From Streptomyces sp. AC550_RSS872 (GTDB lineage: Bacteria; Actinomycetota; Actinomycetes; Streptomycetales; Streptomycetaceae), in contig NZ_JAGMUL010000028.1 in NCBI RefSeq assembly GCF_019049285.1, forward strand, positions 1-64,000: a stretch of DNA of 64,000 nt. The letters are read 5' to 3'. This document shows positions 30,601 to 39,963 of the stretch, piece after piece; position 1 is the first letter of the stretch, and every line of letters starts with the position of its first letter. The notes under the pieces were generated by a model. That model was not told where the DNA came from, ran no database searches, and worked only from the letters and a program-made list of their open reading frames with translations. The position numbers and the translations under genes are program-made.

Positions 30601-32954
30601 TGGGCATCGACGACAGCTTCTTCGACCTCGGCGGCGACAGCATCCGCTCCATCGAGGTAGTCGCCGGTGCGCGGCGGGCGGGGCTGCGGGTCACCGCGGC
30701 CGATGTGTTCACGTACAAGTCGGTGGCCGCGCTGGCCACGGCCGTGCGCGCGGCGGAACCGGTCGAGATCGCCGGCACCGACGACGGCGTGGGCGAACTG
30801 GCGCCCACACCGGTGATGTTCCGGCTGCTCGAAGAGGGCGGTCCGCTCGACGGGTTCAACCAGTCCGTGGTCCTCACGACCCCCGCGGACCTGGACCTCG
30901 AGCGGCTCACCGGGGCGCTCCAGCGGGCCGTCGACCACCACGACGCGCTGCGCCTGCGGCTGACCGGCCACGGACCCGGCGACTGGCGGCTCGTGATCGG
31001 CGAGGTGGGCACGGTGGCGGTCGCTCCGCTCGTGAGCCGGATCGACGCGGGCCATCGCGCGTACGAGGACGAGGCGCTGCTGCGCCGGGCCGTCGCCGCA
31101 CAGGCGGAGGCCGCCCGCGACCGGCTCGCCCCGAGGGACGGGATCACCGTGCAGGCCGTGTGGATCGACCGCGGAAGCAGCCTTCCGGGCCGGCTGATCC
31201 TGATGCTGCACCACCTCGTGGTCGACGGCGTCTCCTGGCGCGTGCTGCTGCCCGACCTGCTCACCGCGTACGAGCGCCCCGGCACCGCACTCGATCCGGT
31301 CGGCACCTCGCTGCGCCACTGGTCCCAGCTCCTGCACGCGCAGGCCACGGCGCGCACCCGTGAACTCCCGTACTGGATACAGCTGTTGTCCCGCACGGAG
31401 CAGCCGGTCGGTGCGCGGGCGCTGGATCCGGGCCGCGACACCTACGCCACCGCCAGGACGCTGCGGCTGACCCTGCCGGCCGAGCACACCGCACCGCTCC
31501 TGGAGCGCGCTCCCGCCGCGTTCCAGGCCGAGATCAACGATGTGCTGCTCGCCGGTCTGGATCTCGCGGTCGCCCAGTGGCGCGGCCGGAGCCTGCTCGT
31601 CGAGGTCGAGACCCACGGCCGCGAACAACTGCATCCGGGCATCGACCTGTCCCGTACGGCCGGCTGGTTCACCGGCACGCATCCGGTGCTGCTGCGGGCC
31701 GCCGCGCTCGGGGCCGAGCAGTCGGTCAAGGAGATGCGCGAGCAGCTAGCGGCGCTGCCCGACCACGGTCTCGGCCACGGCATCCTGCGCCACCTCGGCG
31801 AAGGGCCGGCTCCGGTGCCGGCGGTGAACCCGCAGCTCGGGTTCAACTACCTGGGCCGGTTCGCCGCGATGGAGTCGTACGACGGCGGCTGGGCGGCCGC
31901 GCCCGAGTCACGTGAGGCGTTCGCGGCGACCTGCGGCGGTCAGCCGCTCGGGCACACCATCGCGGTGGACGCGCTGGTCGAGGACGGTCCCGACGGGCCC
32001 GTGCTCGTCGCCAACTGGACCTGGGCGGGCGAGGTGCTCGAGCCCGCCGACGCAGGGGCGCTCGCCGAGGGCTGGTTCCGTGCGCTGCGCACCCTGGCCG
32101 AGCGGGCGGGTGAACTCGCGGCCACCCGGCCCGCCGAGAGCGCCGAGCGGCGGCCGGCCCTGCTCACCGAGGCGTTCGAACCGCTGCTGCCCATCCGGCC
32201 CGACGGCACCCGTGCGCCGCTGTTCTTCCTGCACGGCGGTGTCGGTCTCAGCTGGCCCTATCTCGGGCTCGCGGAACATCTGGCGAAGGAATTCCCCGTA
32301 TTCGGATTCCAGGCGTCCGGAATTGTCACGGAAGCGCCCCTTCCGTCATCGATCGCGGAAATGGCCCGGGATTATGTGAGCAGAATTCTGGAAATCCAGC
32401 CCGAGGGACCTTACTATCTTCTCGGTTGGTCTTTCGGCGGACTGCTCGCCCATGCGGCGGCCACCCGTCTCGAAGCGCTCGGACACCGTGTCGCGCTGCT
32501 CGCCAACCTCGACAGCTACCCGGTCCCCGAGCCGGACGGCATCCCGGACGACCGGGCGCTGCTCGCGAAGATCCTCGAGTACTGCGGTTACGACGCGGCG
32601 ACCCTCGCCGGCGGCGAGCCCACGCTCTCCGAGGTCCTCGCGCTGTTCCGGCGGGACGCCAACCCGCTGGCCGGCCTCGACGAGCAGCAGCTGGCCCGGC
32701 TCCTTCGGATCGTGCGCAACCACGCGGTCCTCAGCGCCGAGTTCACCCCGGACCGCTTCGGCGGTGACGTGCTCTTCCTGTCCGCCGCACACGGCACCGA
32801 CGAGCAGTCACCCACGGTCGCGGAATGGGAGCCGTACATCGGCGGCCGTATATACCGGCACAGCATCGCATCGGACCACGACGGAATGATGCGGCCCGAG
32901 CCGCAGCGGGCGATCGGGCGCATCATCGCCGCGCATCTCGACCGAATGCAGTGA
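27666..32954 (+). CDS. Nonribosomal peptide synthetase, C-A-T-E-TE, predicted to act on 2,3-diaminopropionate
   Basis: A 1762-residue single-module NRPS. The C domain (~8-430) is EntF-like, with N139-H140...D144-G in place of HHxxxDG. The A domain (~450-945) has A3 [10 protein letters not shown] at 604-613 and A10 K936. Pocket residues read by eye on the GrsA scheme are D649, I650, W653, E692, a Met and a Thr, Ala, then D755-D756; three acidic side chains suit a basic substrate, and the coupled sbnA makes Dap the best guess. Carrier Ser is S992. The E domain (~1040-1480) has H1182-H1183...D1187 and later GLGHGILR and NYLGRF, implying a D residue. TE nucleophile is S1589 in GWSFGG. Codon use changes sharply over ~29940-30510. 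MbtH follows. Confidence 0.93.
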   Translation: MTPTPPARQLPLSAAQREMWYGQQADPGNPVFTMGDFLELRGPLDTARFTAAWRGVLREAGTLRARFTERDGEPRQELAPAGDFPVETLDLSDEDRPRDAAEVFMRKDLLTTPDLTAGTLRSVLLRLGPEHVLFYIRVNHILVDGFSRVLIYNRLAALYADPDAEGAFPDPLTLTDDEAAYAQTAKYQKEQAFWQARFDEQPEPVSLSQRPGGPARSSLRCEAVLPAATVERLRALAWDSRITWQTLLIAATGAYVQRAAGVDRALLTLAVPARATAAARAVPGMRANFVPHPVRVLPGRTVADFLRDSAGELRATLRHQNYRGDRIRRDLGFTGDAGRSLGPTVNVLESGFDYTFGACTGLLHNLSTGPVEDLQIIYLDSAEDGYAVRLDANPSRYTQQELELHQRRLFGWLRTLAEAGPDAVADQLDVLLPEESAAVRAAWGATAIDEPYAGVVERVRALAVEEPDKTAVQDPQGSVPYGELVALASALSRRLLACGAGPGSRVAMLCEPGIPFVTAILGILGAGAAWVPLDLRAPQARTAALLDDSRADVLYVGPGQDTTAAQILQASATSPQVIAWDGAADSELVPPAGGADDLAYIIFTSGSTGRPKGAMVHRAGMVNHLLAKVDDLHMTAGDVVVHNAPVTFDISVWQMLSPLIVGGRLIVVDRETAVDPQELFGRIAADNVTILEVVPSLLRAAVDSWQAGTPRPPLGTLRSLMVTGEALPADLAVTWREWEPGIPLVNAYGPTECSDDVTHAIITPDTPLDTRAPIGHPVRNTRLYILDTALQPVPPGTPGELYVAGTGVGHGYLHDPAKTATTFLADPHAQQPGTRMYRTGDRVRQRPDGQLEFLERTDHQVKIRGHRIELGEIETALRTLPGITDAAAAVHHGRLTAYLIGTTHKPKTALAAVLPDYMIPSTLLTLDTLPLTPNGKIDRKALPAPDPETVTTVPVRLPRTETERALCEIYAAVLGLPSVGIDDSFFDLGGDSIRSIEVVAGARRAGLRVTAADVFTYKSVAALATAVRAAEPVEIAGTDDGVGELAPTPVMFRLLEEGGPLDGFNQSVVLTTPADLDLERLTGALQRAVDHHDALRLRLTGHGPGDWRLVIGEVGTVAVAPLVSRIDAGHRAYEDEALLRRAVAAQAEAARDRLAPRDGITVQAVWIDRGSSLPGRLILMLHHLVVDGVSWRVLLPDLLTAYERPGTALDPVGTSLRHWSQLLHAQATARTRELPYWIQLLSRTEQPVGARALDPGRDTYATARTLRLTLPAEHTAPLLERAPAAFQAEINDVLLAGLDLAVAQWRGRSLLVEVETHGREQLHPGIDLSRTAGWFTGTHPVLLRAAALGAEQSVKEMREQLAALPDHGLGHGILRHLGEGPAPVPAVNPQLGFNYLGRFAAMESYDGGWAAAPESREAFAATCGGQPLGHTIAVDALVEDGPDGPVLVANWTWAGEVLEPADAGALAEGWFRALRTLAERAGELAATRPAESAERRPALLTEAFEPLLPIRPDGTRAPLFFLHGGVGLSWPYLGLAEHLAKEFPVFGFQASGIVTEAPLPSSIAEMARDYVSRILEIQPEGPYYLLGWSFGGLLAHAAATRLEALGHRVALLANLDSYPVPEPDGIPDDRALLAKILEYCGYDAATLAGGEPTLSEVLALFRRDANPLAGLDEQQLARLLRIVRNHAVLSAEFTPDRFGGDVLFLSAAHGTDEQSPTVAEWEPYIGGRIYRHSIASDHDGMMRPEPQRAIGRIIAAHLDRMQ

Positions 32955-33022
32955 ACGCACGGAACACGCTCAGGACGTATTCCGGCTGAATTCCCTTACG
33001 TATTGGCGAAGGAAGAGACCTC

Positions 33023-33244
33023 ATGAAGAACAACCCGTTCGACGACGAGAACGGCACCTTCCTGGTGCTGGCCAACGACGAGGGCCAGCACTGCATCTGG
33101 CCCGAGTTCGCCGCCGTCCCGGCCGGCTGGACCACCCTGCTGCCGGCCGGACCCCGCCAGGCCGCGCTCGACCACATCGAGCGCACCTGGACCGACATGC
33201 GCCCCAAGTCCCTGACCGTCACCGCAACCCGAACCGTGGCCTGA
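33023..33244 (+). CDS. mbtH: MbtH-family NRPS accessory protein
   Basis: A 73-residue MbtH protein that binds A domains and supports adenylation. It matches the family pattern throughout: [20 protein letters not shown], then [12 protein letters not shown] and the ending WTDMRPKSL, with the conserved Trp residues. The ribosome site GGAAGAGA precedes ATG 33023. It is the only MbtH here and could serve both synthetases. Confidence 0.97.
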   Translation: MKNNPFDDENGTFLVLANDEGQHCIWPEFAAVPAGWTTLLPAGPRQAALDHIERTWTDMRPKSLTVTATRTVA

Positions 33245-33276
33245 GGACCAGGCCACCCCTCAGAGAGGCAACTGTC

Positions 33277-33534
33277 ATGACCGTGAACACTCCCGTGGAC
33301 GTCACCGCCGTCCGGGCCATCATCACCGACATCCTGGAGCTCGAGGACGACGAGCTCACCGGCACCAGCCTGTTCGTGGACGACCACGGCGCGGACTCCC
33401 TCGGCGCCATCGAGATCCTCTCCCGTATCGAGAAGGAGCTCGGCGTGGTCATCCCGCAGGACGACCTGGTCAGGCTGACCCACCTGGACGCCGTGCTCGA
33501 GGTGCTCGCGACGGCCGAACGGCGGCAGCCATGA
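33277..33534 (+). CDS. Acyl carrier protein
   Basis: An 85-residue stand-alone ACP. The phosphopantetheine site is S41 in HGADSLGAIEIL, followed by the usual helix II/III pattern. It resembles ACPs of type II PKS or fatty-acid-like sets. The stop overlaps the KS start (ATGA). It would hold the chain built by the following KS pair and reduced by KR, and may deliver it to the C domain of the upstream NRPS. Confidence 0.95.
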   Translation: MTVNTPVDVTAVRAIITDILELEDDELTGTSLFVDDHGADSLGAIEILSRIEKELGVVIPQDDLVRLTHLDAVLEVLATAERRQP

Positions 33535-34817
33535 GTACCGCCGAGGCCACGGGGGCCCCGCGCCGCGTCGTCCTCACCGGGTGCGGTGCGCTGTCCAGCG
33601 TCGGCGTCGGGGTCGCGGAGTTCACCTCGGCCCTGCGCGCCGGCCGGGTCGGCACCGGTGACATCACCGCCTTCGACACGACGGGCTTCCCCAGCCGTCG
33701 CGGCCACCAGGTGCACGGCTTCGACGCCGCGGCCCGGCTGCACCGGGTGCGGCCCGAACTCACGGGCCGCGCCACGCAGTTCGCGGCGGCGGCCGCCCGG
33801 ATGGCGCTCGACGACGCCGGGCTCGACGAGGACTGGCTGCGCGAGCGGCGCGGCACCGTCGTCGTCGGCACCACCGACGGTGAGGTCGGCGAGCTGGATC
33901 TGCTCACCGAGTCGGCGCTCGCCATCGGGCTCGGCGCGTTCACCGGTACGTCCCTCGGCAGGACCGCCACCGGCAGTCTCGCGCTCGGTGTCGTCCGCGA
34001 ACTCGCCCTGTCCGACGTGGAGTCGTCGACGATCGCCACCGCGTGCGCCGCCGGCAACTACGCGATCGGTGCCGGTTTCGACGCCGTGCGCGGCGGCCGG
34101 GCGGAGTGGGCCCTCGTGGGCGGTGCGGACGCGCTGAACCGCAAGACGTTCGCGGGCTTCACCCGGCTCGGCCTGATCGCCCCCGACGAGTGCCGGCCTT
34201 TCGACGCCGACCGCGTGGGCCTGCTCACCGGCGAGGGCGCGGGACTGCTGCTCCTGGAGACCGAGGAGTCGGCGCTCGCCCGCGGCGCGCACATCTACGC
34301 CGAGGTGCTCGGCTACGGCCTCAACTGCGACGCCGCGCACCCCACCGCACCCGAGGAGGACAGCGTGGCCCGCTGCATCCGCCTCGCCCTGGAGAACGCG
34401 TCGGTCAAGCCGGAGGAGGTCGACGTGATCTGCGCACACGGCACGGGCACGCCGACCAATGACACCACCGAGGTCGCCGCGATACGTCAGGTGTACGGGG
34501 ACAAGGCGCCGCGCACGGTCGGCATCAAGGCGATGATCGGCCACACCATGGGCGCGGCCAGCGCCCTGGGCGCCATCGCGTCGGCGCTCGCCATCCGGCA
34601 CGGGTTCGTGCCGCCGACGGCCAACCACCGCAGCACCGATCCGGACTGCGCCGTCGATGTCGTACCGAACGCGTCGGTGTCGGCCGATGTGCGGATCGTG
34701 CAGAACAACGGTCTGGCGTTCGGCGGCAACAACGCGGTGGTGCTGCTCGGCCGTCATGAAGGCACCGGCCGCGAGGACCCCCGCACCGAAAGCCCCCGAG
34801 GGGAGTACGTCCGATGA
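33531..34817 (+). CDS. Type II beta-ketoacyl-ACP synthase (KS-alpha)
   Basis: A 428-residue thiolase-fold KS of the FabF/KS-alpha type that extends acyl-ACP with malonyl-ACP. The full catalytic set is present: C172 in TACAAGNY, H303 in CAHGTGTPTND, K333 and H338 in GIKAMIGHTMG. It begins and ends in ATGA overlaps with the ACP and the second KS. No acyltransferase is encoded nearby, so malonyl loading would use the fatty-acid FabD (inference). Similar KS/KS-beta/ACP/KR sets build reduced or polyene chains attached to peptides in Streptomyces. Confidence 0.94.
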   Translation: MSTAEATGAPRRVVLTGCGALSSVGVGVAEFTSALRAGRVGTGDITAFDTTGFPSRRGHQVHGFDAAARLHRVRPELTGRATQFAAAAARMALDDAGLDEDWLRERRGTVVVGTTDGEVGELDLLTESALAIGLGAFTGTSLGRTATGSLALGVVRELALSDVESSTIATACAAGNYAIGAGFDAVRGGRAEWALVGGADALNRKTFAGFTRLGLIAPDECRPFDADRVGLLTGEGAGLLLLETEESALARGAHIYAEVLGYGLNCDAAHPTAPEEDSVARCIRLALENASVKPEEVDVICAHGTGTPTNDTTEVAAIRQVYGDKAPRTVGIKAMIGHTMGAASALGAIASALAIRHGFVPPTANHRSTDPDCAVDVVPNASVSADVRIVQNNGLAFGGNNAVVLLGRHEGTGREDPRTESPRGEYVR

Positions 34818-35887
34818 GTACCGCGGTCATCACCGCATGGTCGGCCGTGTCGCCGTACGGCACGGGCCGCGCACCGCTCGCGGCCGGTCTGCGCGAACGG
34901 ACCGCACCGCCCGAGTCCGCCGGGCCCGAGGAGTGGACGGCGCGGCCGGACGCCACCGCCCGCCTCGTGCCCGGCTTCGAGGTCCGCGAGGCGCTCGGCA
35001 AGGCCGGCACCCGGGGCATGGACCGCCTGACCGGTCTCACCGCCGTGACCGTACGGGAGCTGCTCGCCGGGGAAACGGAGCAGCGGCCGGACGGCGGCCT
35101 CGGCACCGGTGTCGTGCTCGGCACGGCGGCCGGCAGCACCCAGGGGTTCATGGAGTTCACCAAGGCCTCCCTCGAAGGTGACCGTCCCATCGACGTGATG
35201 CCGTCGAGGATCCCCAACATGGCCATGAACAGGGCGGCTTCGGCCAGCGCGATCCGCCACACGCTCAAGGGACCCAACAGCACGGTCGCCGCGGGACGGC
35301 TCTCCGGCCTCGTCGCACTCGGCCAGGCGGTCCGGCTGCTCGCCGACGGGCGGGCCGAGCGGGTGCTCGCCGGTTCGGCCGAGGAGTACTCGGCCACCCG
35401 CGCCCACCTCACCCACGCGGCGCACGGGGAGGACCTCGTGCTCGGCGAGGGGTGTGTGATGGTGCTCCTCGAACCCGGGGACAGCGCGGCCGGTGAGCCG
35501 CTGGCCGAGGTACTCGCGGTGCACCACCGGGTGGCGCCGCAGGGCGAGTTCGCCCAGGTGCTCACCGCGGCGGTGCACGCCTCGCTCGCCGAGGCGGGTG
35601 TCGCGCCCGCCGCGGTCTGGGCGGCCGTACCGGGCCAGGCCCCGGGTGCGGCGGGTGAGCAGGAACGGATCGTGCACGAGGCCCTGTTCGACGCGGACGT
35701 ACGCGAGCGCACGGCCTCCGTCGCGCTGCTCGGCGAGACGGCCGCCGCCACCGGTGCGTTCCAGCTCGCGGCTCTGCTGTCCGAGCCGGGTGAGCCGGGC
35801 CGTATCGCCCTGGTCACGGCCACCGATCCGGACGGTCCCGTGGGCTGCGCCGTCCTGCGGCTCCTGACGGACGGAGCGAGCGCATGA
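34814..35887 (+). CDS. Chain-length-factor-like ketosynthase (KS-beta), no active-site Cys
   Basis: A 357-residue KS homologue, shorter than its ~400-aa relatives. The position of the nucleophile in GPNSTVAAGRLSG is Ala (A159), and the HGTGT and second-His motifs are missing from the shortened C-terminal half. It should therefore be an inactive partner that pairs with the upstream KS and shapes chain length, like type II chain length factors. Both ends overlap neighbours (ATGA). Divergence from classical aromatic CLFs suggests the reducing type II class. Confidence 0.88.
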   Translation: MSTAVITAWSAVSPYGTGRAPLAAGLRERTAPPESAGPEEWTARPDATARLVPGFEVREALGKAGTRGMDRLTGLTAVTVRELLAGETEQRPDGGLGTGVVLGTAAGSTQGFMEFTKASLEGDRPIDVMPSRIPNMAMNRAASASAIRHTLKGPNSTVAAGRLSGLVALGQAVRLLADGRAERVLAGSAEEYSATRAHLTHAAHGEDLVLGEGCVMVLLEPGDSAAGEPLAEVLAVHHRVAPQGEFAQVLTAAVHASLAEAGVAPAAVWAAVPGQAPGAAGEQERIVHEALFDADVRERTASVALLGETAAATGAFQLAALLSEPGEPGRIALVTATDPDGPVGCAVLRLLTDGASA

Positions 35888-36636
35888 GCGGCTCCGCGCA
35901 GGGGAGTTCACGTCCGGTCGCCCTGATCAGCGGCGGCTCCCGCGGCATCGGACGGGCCGTCGCCCTGCGGCTCGCCGAGGACGGGCACGACATCTCGTTC
36001 TGCTTCCGCGGCGACGAACAGGCTGCCGCGAACCTGGAGAAGGAGCTGGCCGAGCGGGGTGCCCGGGCGCTCGCGCGGCGTGTCGACGTCACGGACGCGG
36101 CAGCCGTACGGGACTGGGTGGACGTCACTGAGCGGGACTTCGGACCCATCGCGGTCGCGGTCACCTCGGCCGGCATCACCCGGGACAAACCGCTCCTGAT
36201 GATGTCCGACAGCGACTGGCACGACGTCGTGGACACCAATCTGGACGGTGTGTACCACGTGTGCCGGTCCGTGGTGTTCCCCATGATGAAGCGCCGGGGC
36301 GGCAGCATCGTCACCGTCGCCTCGGTCTCCGGTCTGTACGGCAACGCGGGGCAGACCAACTACGCCGCGTCCAAGGCCGGGATCATCGCGTTGTCCCGCT
36401 CGCTCGCGAAGGAGGTCGGACGGCGCGGCATCCGGGTCAACGCGGTGGCGCCCGGCCTGATCGACACCGATATGTCGGCCGTGCTCGACGATCAGGTCAA
36501 GGAGCAGGTCACCGAGCGGACGGCCCTGGGCAGGACCGGGCTCGCGGCCGAGGTCGCCGAGGTCGTGGCGTTCCTGGCCTCCGCGCGCGCCTCGTACGTC
36601 ACCGGTGCGGTGCTGCCCGTGGACGGCGGGCTGTGA
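35884..36636 (+). CDS. 3-oxoacyl-ACP reductase (FabG-like KR)
   Basis: A 250-residue short-chain dehydrogenase. NADPH motif SGGSRGIGRA, NAG-equivalent TSAGITRDKP, and the triad S147, Y160, K164 (VASVSGLYG then TNYAASK). The C-terminus SYVTGAVLPVDGG is typical of FabG. It would reduce the beta-keto chain made by the KS pair. No dehydratase or enoyl reductase lies in this operon. Start overlaps KS-beta (ATGA), stop overlaps the next gene (GTGA). Confidence 0.94.
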   Translation: MSGSAQGSSRPVALISGGSRGIGRAVALRLAEDGHDISFCFRGDEQAAANLEKELAERGARALARRVDVTDAAAVRDWVDVTERDFGPIAVAVTSAGITRDKPLLMMSDSDWHDVVDTNLDGVYHVCRSVVFPMMKRRGGSIVTVASVSGLYGNAGQTNYAASKAGIIALSRSLAKEVGRRGIRVNAVAPGLIDTDMSAVLDDQVKEQVTERTALGRTGLAAEVAEVVAFLASARASYVTGAVLPVDGGL

Positions 36637-37316
36637 CGGCCGGGGCCGCGGAGCCGGGAGACCGCTCGCCGGCACGGGTGCGCGTGCCGGCGATGCGGCC
36701 CGGGGAGTGCCGGCTGTGGTGGGCGTCGGCCCGGGACGCCCACCCGGGGCTGCGCGAGCTCCTCGACGAGGGCGAGCGCGCCTGTGCGGACCGGCTGCGC
36801 AAGCCGGCCGCGCGGGCGCTCCACCTCACCGCGCATGCGCTCGCCCGGTCCGTGGCCGCCGCGCACCTTGGCGTATCCGCACGGGAGTTGGTGCTGACCG
36901 TCGTCTGCAAGCAGTACGGCGGTCCGCACGGAAAGCCCGAACCGCCGCGGCCGCTCAGGCTCGCGCCCTACGAGCCGGAGACCGCACAACGGGTCCTCAC
37001 CACACCCGAACGCAGCGCCCTCGCGGGCCTGCCGCCGGCGCGGCGGCCCACGGGCTTCGTGCGCTACCGGACCCGCAAGGAAGCCCTGCTCAAGTCGACC
37101 GGCGACGGGCTCGCGGTGGCGCCGGAGCTGCTGCATGTCACGGCGCCCGACGCCGCGCCCCGGCTGCTGTCCTGGTCGGGGCCCGCGCGCCCCCGGCTGC
37201 CCCGGCATCTGTACGACGGCTCCACCCTGCTCCCCGCACTGCGCGAAGCAACCGGCGTCCCCGCACCGCCTGTCCCCTCCACGCCCCTCCTCGCCGAAAG
37301 GCCACTCGCCTCATGA
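36633..37316 (+). CDS. Sfp-type phosphopantetheinyl transferase with the metal-binding core deleted
   Basis: A 227-residue PPTase relative. The N-terminal part and CKQYGGPHGKPEPP (the GKP motif) are present, and so is the late motif YRTRKEALLKSTGDGLA. Between them, family members carry ~40 residues with the SxSHS and GxDxE (Mg-binding) motifs; here GKPEPP runs almost directly into APYEPETAQRVLTTPE. The Asp/Glu pair needed for Mg/CoA chemistry is therefore absent. The gene is in frame, coupled on both sides (GTGA, ATGA) and shows no stop or frameshift. It may be inactive, with another PPTase serving the cluster, or have a changed role. Confidence 0.78.
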   Translation: MTAGAAEPGDRSPARVRVPAMRPGECRLWWASARDAHPGLRELLDEGERACADRLRKPAARALHLTAHALARSVAAAHLGVSARELVLTVVCKQYGGPHGKPEPPRPLRLAPYEPETAQRVLTTPERSALAGLPPARRPTGFVRYRTRKEALLKSTGDGLAVAPELLHVTAPDAAPRLLSWSGPARPRLPRHLYDGSTLLPALREATGVPAPPVPSTPLLAERPLAS

Positions 37317-38290
37317 GTCCCCACGTCGCCCTCATCGCCGACGCGCTCAGCCCGCAGGCCACCGAGGTGCTCACCCGGGACGGCGCCGCCGAGGTGCGGC
37401 ACGTCGACGGCACCGACCGGCCCGCGCTGCTCGCCGCGCTCGCCGAGGCCGATGCCGTCCTGGTGCGCTCCGCCACCCGGATCGACGCCGAGGCCCTCTC
37501 CGTCGCGCCCCGGCTCAAGGTCGTCGCACGGGCCGGGGTCGGCCTGGACAACGTGGACGTACCGGCCGCCACGGCCGCCGGTGTGCTCGTCGCGAACGCC
37601 CCCGCGTCCAACGTCGTCAGCGCCGCAGAGCACGCCGTGGCGCTGCTGCTCGCTCTCGCCCGCCACGTCCCGCAGGCGCACGCCGCGCTCAAGGACGGGC
37701 GCTGGGCGCGCAGTACGTACACCGGCACCGAACTGGCGGGCAAGACGCTCGGAGTGCTCGGGCTCGGCCGGATCGGCTCGCTCGTGGCGCGCCGCCTGTC
37801 CGCGTTCGACATGGAGGTGATCGCGTACGACCCGTACGCGGAGCAGACCCACGCGAAGAGTATCGGCGTACGCCTCACCACCCTTGACGAACTCCTGGCC
37901 AGGGCCCAGTTCCTGACGGTGCATCTGCCGCTGAACGAGCAGACCGCCGGCCTGCTCGGCTTCGACGCCTTTCAGTGTGTACGCACCGATCTGCGCCTGG
38001 TGAACGCGGCGCGCGGCGGCATCGTCGACGAGCAGGAGCTGTACGCGGCCCTCAAGGAGGGCCGGATCGCCGGCGCCGCCCTGGACGTCTACGCCGAGGA
38101 GCCCTGCACGGACTCCCCGCTGTTCGAGCTGGACAACGTGATCACCACGCCGCACCTGGGCGCGAGCACCCCCGAGGCCCAGGAGCGGGCCGGTACCCAG
38201 GCCGCCGAGTCGGTACTGCTCGCGCTCGCGGGCCTGCCCGTCCCCGACGCGGTCAACGCGCCGCGCGACGCACCCGTGCGTGCGCAGTGA
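37313..38290 (+). CDS. D-3-phosphoglycerate dehydrogenase-like enzyme (short SerA, no ACT domain)
   Basis: A 325-residue D-2-hydroxyacid dehydrogenase. NAD motif VLGLGRIGSLVARR, substrate Arg in NAARGGIVDE, catalytic Glu in AEEP and His in TTPHLGAST. It is most like the catalytic half of SerA, lacking the C-terminal regulatory ACT region, so it would escape serine feedback. It would make 3-phosphohydroxypyruvate, leading to O-phosphoserine, the SbnA substrate. Last gene of the coupled unit; convergent with the regulator gene 33 bp away. Confidence 0.88.
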   Translation: MSPHVALIADALSPQATEVLTRDGAAEVRHVDGTDRPALLAALAEADAVLVRSATRIDAEALSVAPRLKVVARAGVGLDNVDVPAATAAGVLVANAPASNVVSAAEHAVALLLALARHVPQAHAALKDGRWARSTYTGTELAGKTLGVLGLGRIGSLVARRLSAFDMEVIAYDPYAEQTHAKSIGVRLTTLDELLARAQFLTVHLPLNEQTAGLLGFDAFQCVRTDLRLVNAARGGIVDEQELYAALKEGRIAGAALDVYAEEPCTDSPLFELDNVITTPHLGASTPEAQERAGTQAAESVLLALAGLPVPDAVNAPRDAPVRAQ

Positions 38291-38322
38291 GGCCGCCGAA
38301 CGACGGTGCGCGCACGGCGAGT

Positions 38323-39381
38323 TCAGGCGTCGCCACGGACCTCCCCGGCGTCCTGGCCGACCCCCTCCCCCGTACCCTCACCGGCCGTCGCACCGGAGCC
38401 GAGCCACCCGCCCTCCATGGCCAGTGCCCCCGCCTGGAACCGGCTGCGGGCGCCGAGGCGGGCCATCAGATCGGCGGTGATCCGCCGGCCCGTACGCACC
38501 GAGACGCCGAGCTTGCGGGCGACGACGTCATCGGTGTGGCCGTCGAAGAGCAGGTCGAGAACGGCCTGTTCCTGTGGGGTGAGACCGTCCTGGGTCGCCG
38601 TCGCCGCCCTGCTGCCGCAGAGCGCCTGCGCCTGCTCCCAGGTCTGCTGGAAGAGCGACACCAGCGCGGTGACGACACCGGCTCCCTGGAGGACGAGGAC
38701 CCCGCGCGCGGCGTCCTCGGGGTCGATGGGCACCATGGCGGCCCGGCGGTCGTAAATGATCATCCGCAGCGGCAGTTGGGGCAGCGCCCGCACCTCACCG
38801 CCGATGCCCTGGAGCCAGCGCGCGTACTGCATGGTCGCCGGGTCGTTGCGGATCGAGTCCAGGTAGATGTAGCGCACGTGCACACCGCGCTCCACCGCCG
38901 ACTGGTCCAGCGGACGCGCCGCCTTCAGGGCCGCCGGCGTCTGGGCACCGCGCGGCGCGAAAACCTCGACGCTGCTCTCCGCCCCGTGCCCGAGCCGCTC
39001 GATCTGGGAGTTGATCGCGTCGAGGCCGATATAGCGGCGGACGTCGTCGGTCTGCGCCGTCTGCCCCTCGTCGTACTCGGTGAGCATCTGCGTAATGGCG
39101 AGCCGCGTCGCGGCGACCGCCTGTTGGCGCTGGGCCAGCTCCTGCTCCTGGCGCTGCAACAGGCCGGCGAGCCCGAACTCCGGGTTGACCAGGCGGACTT
39201 TGCCCGGCTCCTCCGAGGAATTCCGTACCAGTGTCAGTTCGGCGAGCCGGTCCAGGGTGGCCCTGGCGCGCTCGACGGGCCAGTCAAGCCCTTGCGCGAT
39301 CTCCGTGACACCGGCCCTGGGCTGCTTCAGCAGGATGCGGTATACAGCCTCGGCATCCACGTCAAGCCCCAATTGCCCCAT
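38323..39381 (-). CDS. TrmB-like / LuxR-type transcriptional regulator
   Basis: A 352-residue regulator without a receiver domain. Residues ~8-60 form a winged-helix TrmB-like segment (AEAVYRILLKQPRAGVTEIA). A middle ~200-residue sensor-like domain (VRYIYLDSIRND) follows, then a LuxR HTH at ~270-330 (LTPQEQAVLDLLFDGHTDDV and RTGRRITADLMARLG). Such proteins occur often in Streptomyces clusters. It is read towards the main operon with its own promoter-like sequence and a GGGGGGAG ribosome site. Likely cluster regulator; ligand unknown. Confidence 0.88.
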   Translation of the reverse strand: MGQLGLDVDAEAVYRILLKQPRAGVTEIAQGLDWPVERARATLDRLAELTLVRNSSEEPGKVRLVNPEFGLAGLLQRQEQELAQRQQAVAATRLAITQMLTEYDEGQTAQTDDVRRYIGLDAINSQIERLGHGAESSVEVFAPRGAQTPAALKAARPLDQSAVERGVHVRYIYLDSIRNDPATMQYARWLQGIGGEVRALPQLPLRMIIYDRRAAMVPIDPEDAARGVLVLQGAGVVTALVSLFQQTWEQAQALCGSRAATATQDGLTPQEQAVLDLLFDGHTDDVVARKLGVSVRTGRRITADLMARLGARSRFQAGALAMEGGWLGSGATAGEGTGEGVGQDAGEVRGDA

Positions 39382-39440
39382 TGTTCAACTCCCCCCAGAG
39401 TTCCCCCGTTGACCGCACAGACAGCGTCGCAGTCTCCTCG

Positions 39441-39470
39441 ACTATCGCAGCCCTGTTCGATCAGGGGCAA
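39441..39470 (-). promoter_or_regulatory. Candidate sigma-70-type promoter of the TrmB/LuxR regulator
   Basis: On the minus strand, TTGCCC (39470-39465) and GATAGT (39446-39441) with an 18-bp spacer, about 60 bp upstream of the start at 39381. Confidence 0.5.
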
Positions 39471-39524
39471 CCTTACTGAGGGGTACGCGGTCTGGTGCAC
39501 AGGAAATTCGCGGAGGCGCAACCC

Positions 39525-39875
39525 ATGTTCCTCGTGACGGCAACCGTGCCCGCCGAGGCACTGCCCGGCGGGCCCGCGCTCGATGACCGGATCCGCCGAC
39601 TTGCCCTGCCGGAAGATCAGTTAGAGCACATTCACGTGCTTCCCTCGGCCGACGGCGGAGCGCATGTGACCCTGTTCCTCGGCCATCCCGACAGCGAGGG
39701 AACCGAGGCCGCGGCGGCCCGTCTCGTGGCCCGCGCCCTGCCGGCGACCGCCGGAGCCGGACTCGACTGGGCGCCGGCCACCACCCTCGTGAGCGCCCTG
39801 GAACAGCTCGGCGCGGACGCCTGGGACCGCCCGCATGACAGGGAGTTGCCATCACAGGACCCTGACACTCGGTAA
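39525..39875 (+). CDS. Small protein of unknown function with a TTA codon
   Basis: A 116-residue acidic protein without signal peptide or membrane segment. The chosen ATG 39525 has GGAGG 10 nt upstream; an earlier in-frame GTG (39495) adds ten residues. Recognisable only as alpha/beta-type sequence (FLVTATVPAEALPGG and HVTLFLGHPDSEG). Codon 33 is TTA (39621-39623), so translation should need the bldA tRNA. It opens a small rightward group with a secreted peptide and a chorismate mutase and is divergent from the regulator. Function unknown. Confidence 0.6.
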   Translation: MFLVTATVPAEALPGGPALDDRIRRLALPEDQLEHIHVLPSADGGAHVTLFLGHPDSEGTEAAAARLVARALPATAGAGLDWAPATTLVSALEQLGADAWDRPHDRELPSQDPDTR

Positions 39876-39963
39876 TGCTGACGGGACTGGTCGTGAGTGT
39901 GAAACTCATGGAGATCGAGCACGAAACCGCACCGACGTGAAAATTACGGGGAGATATCACCGC

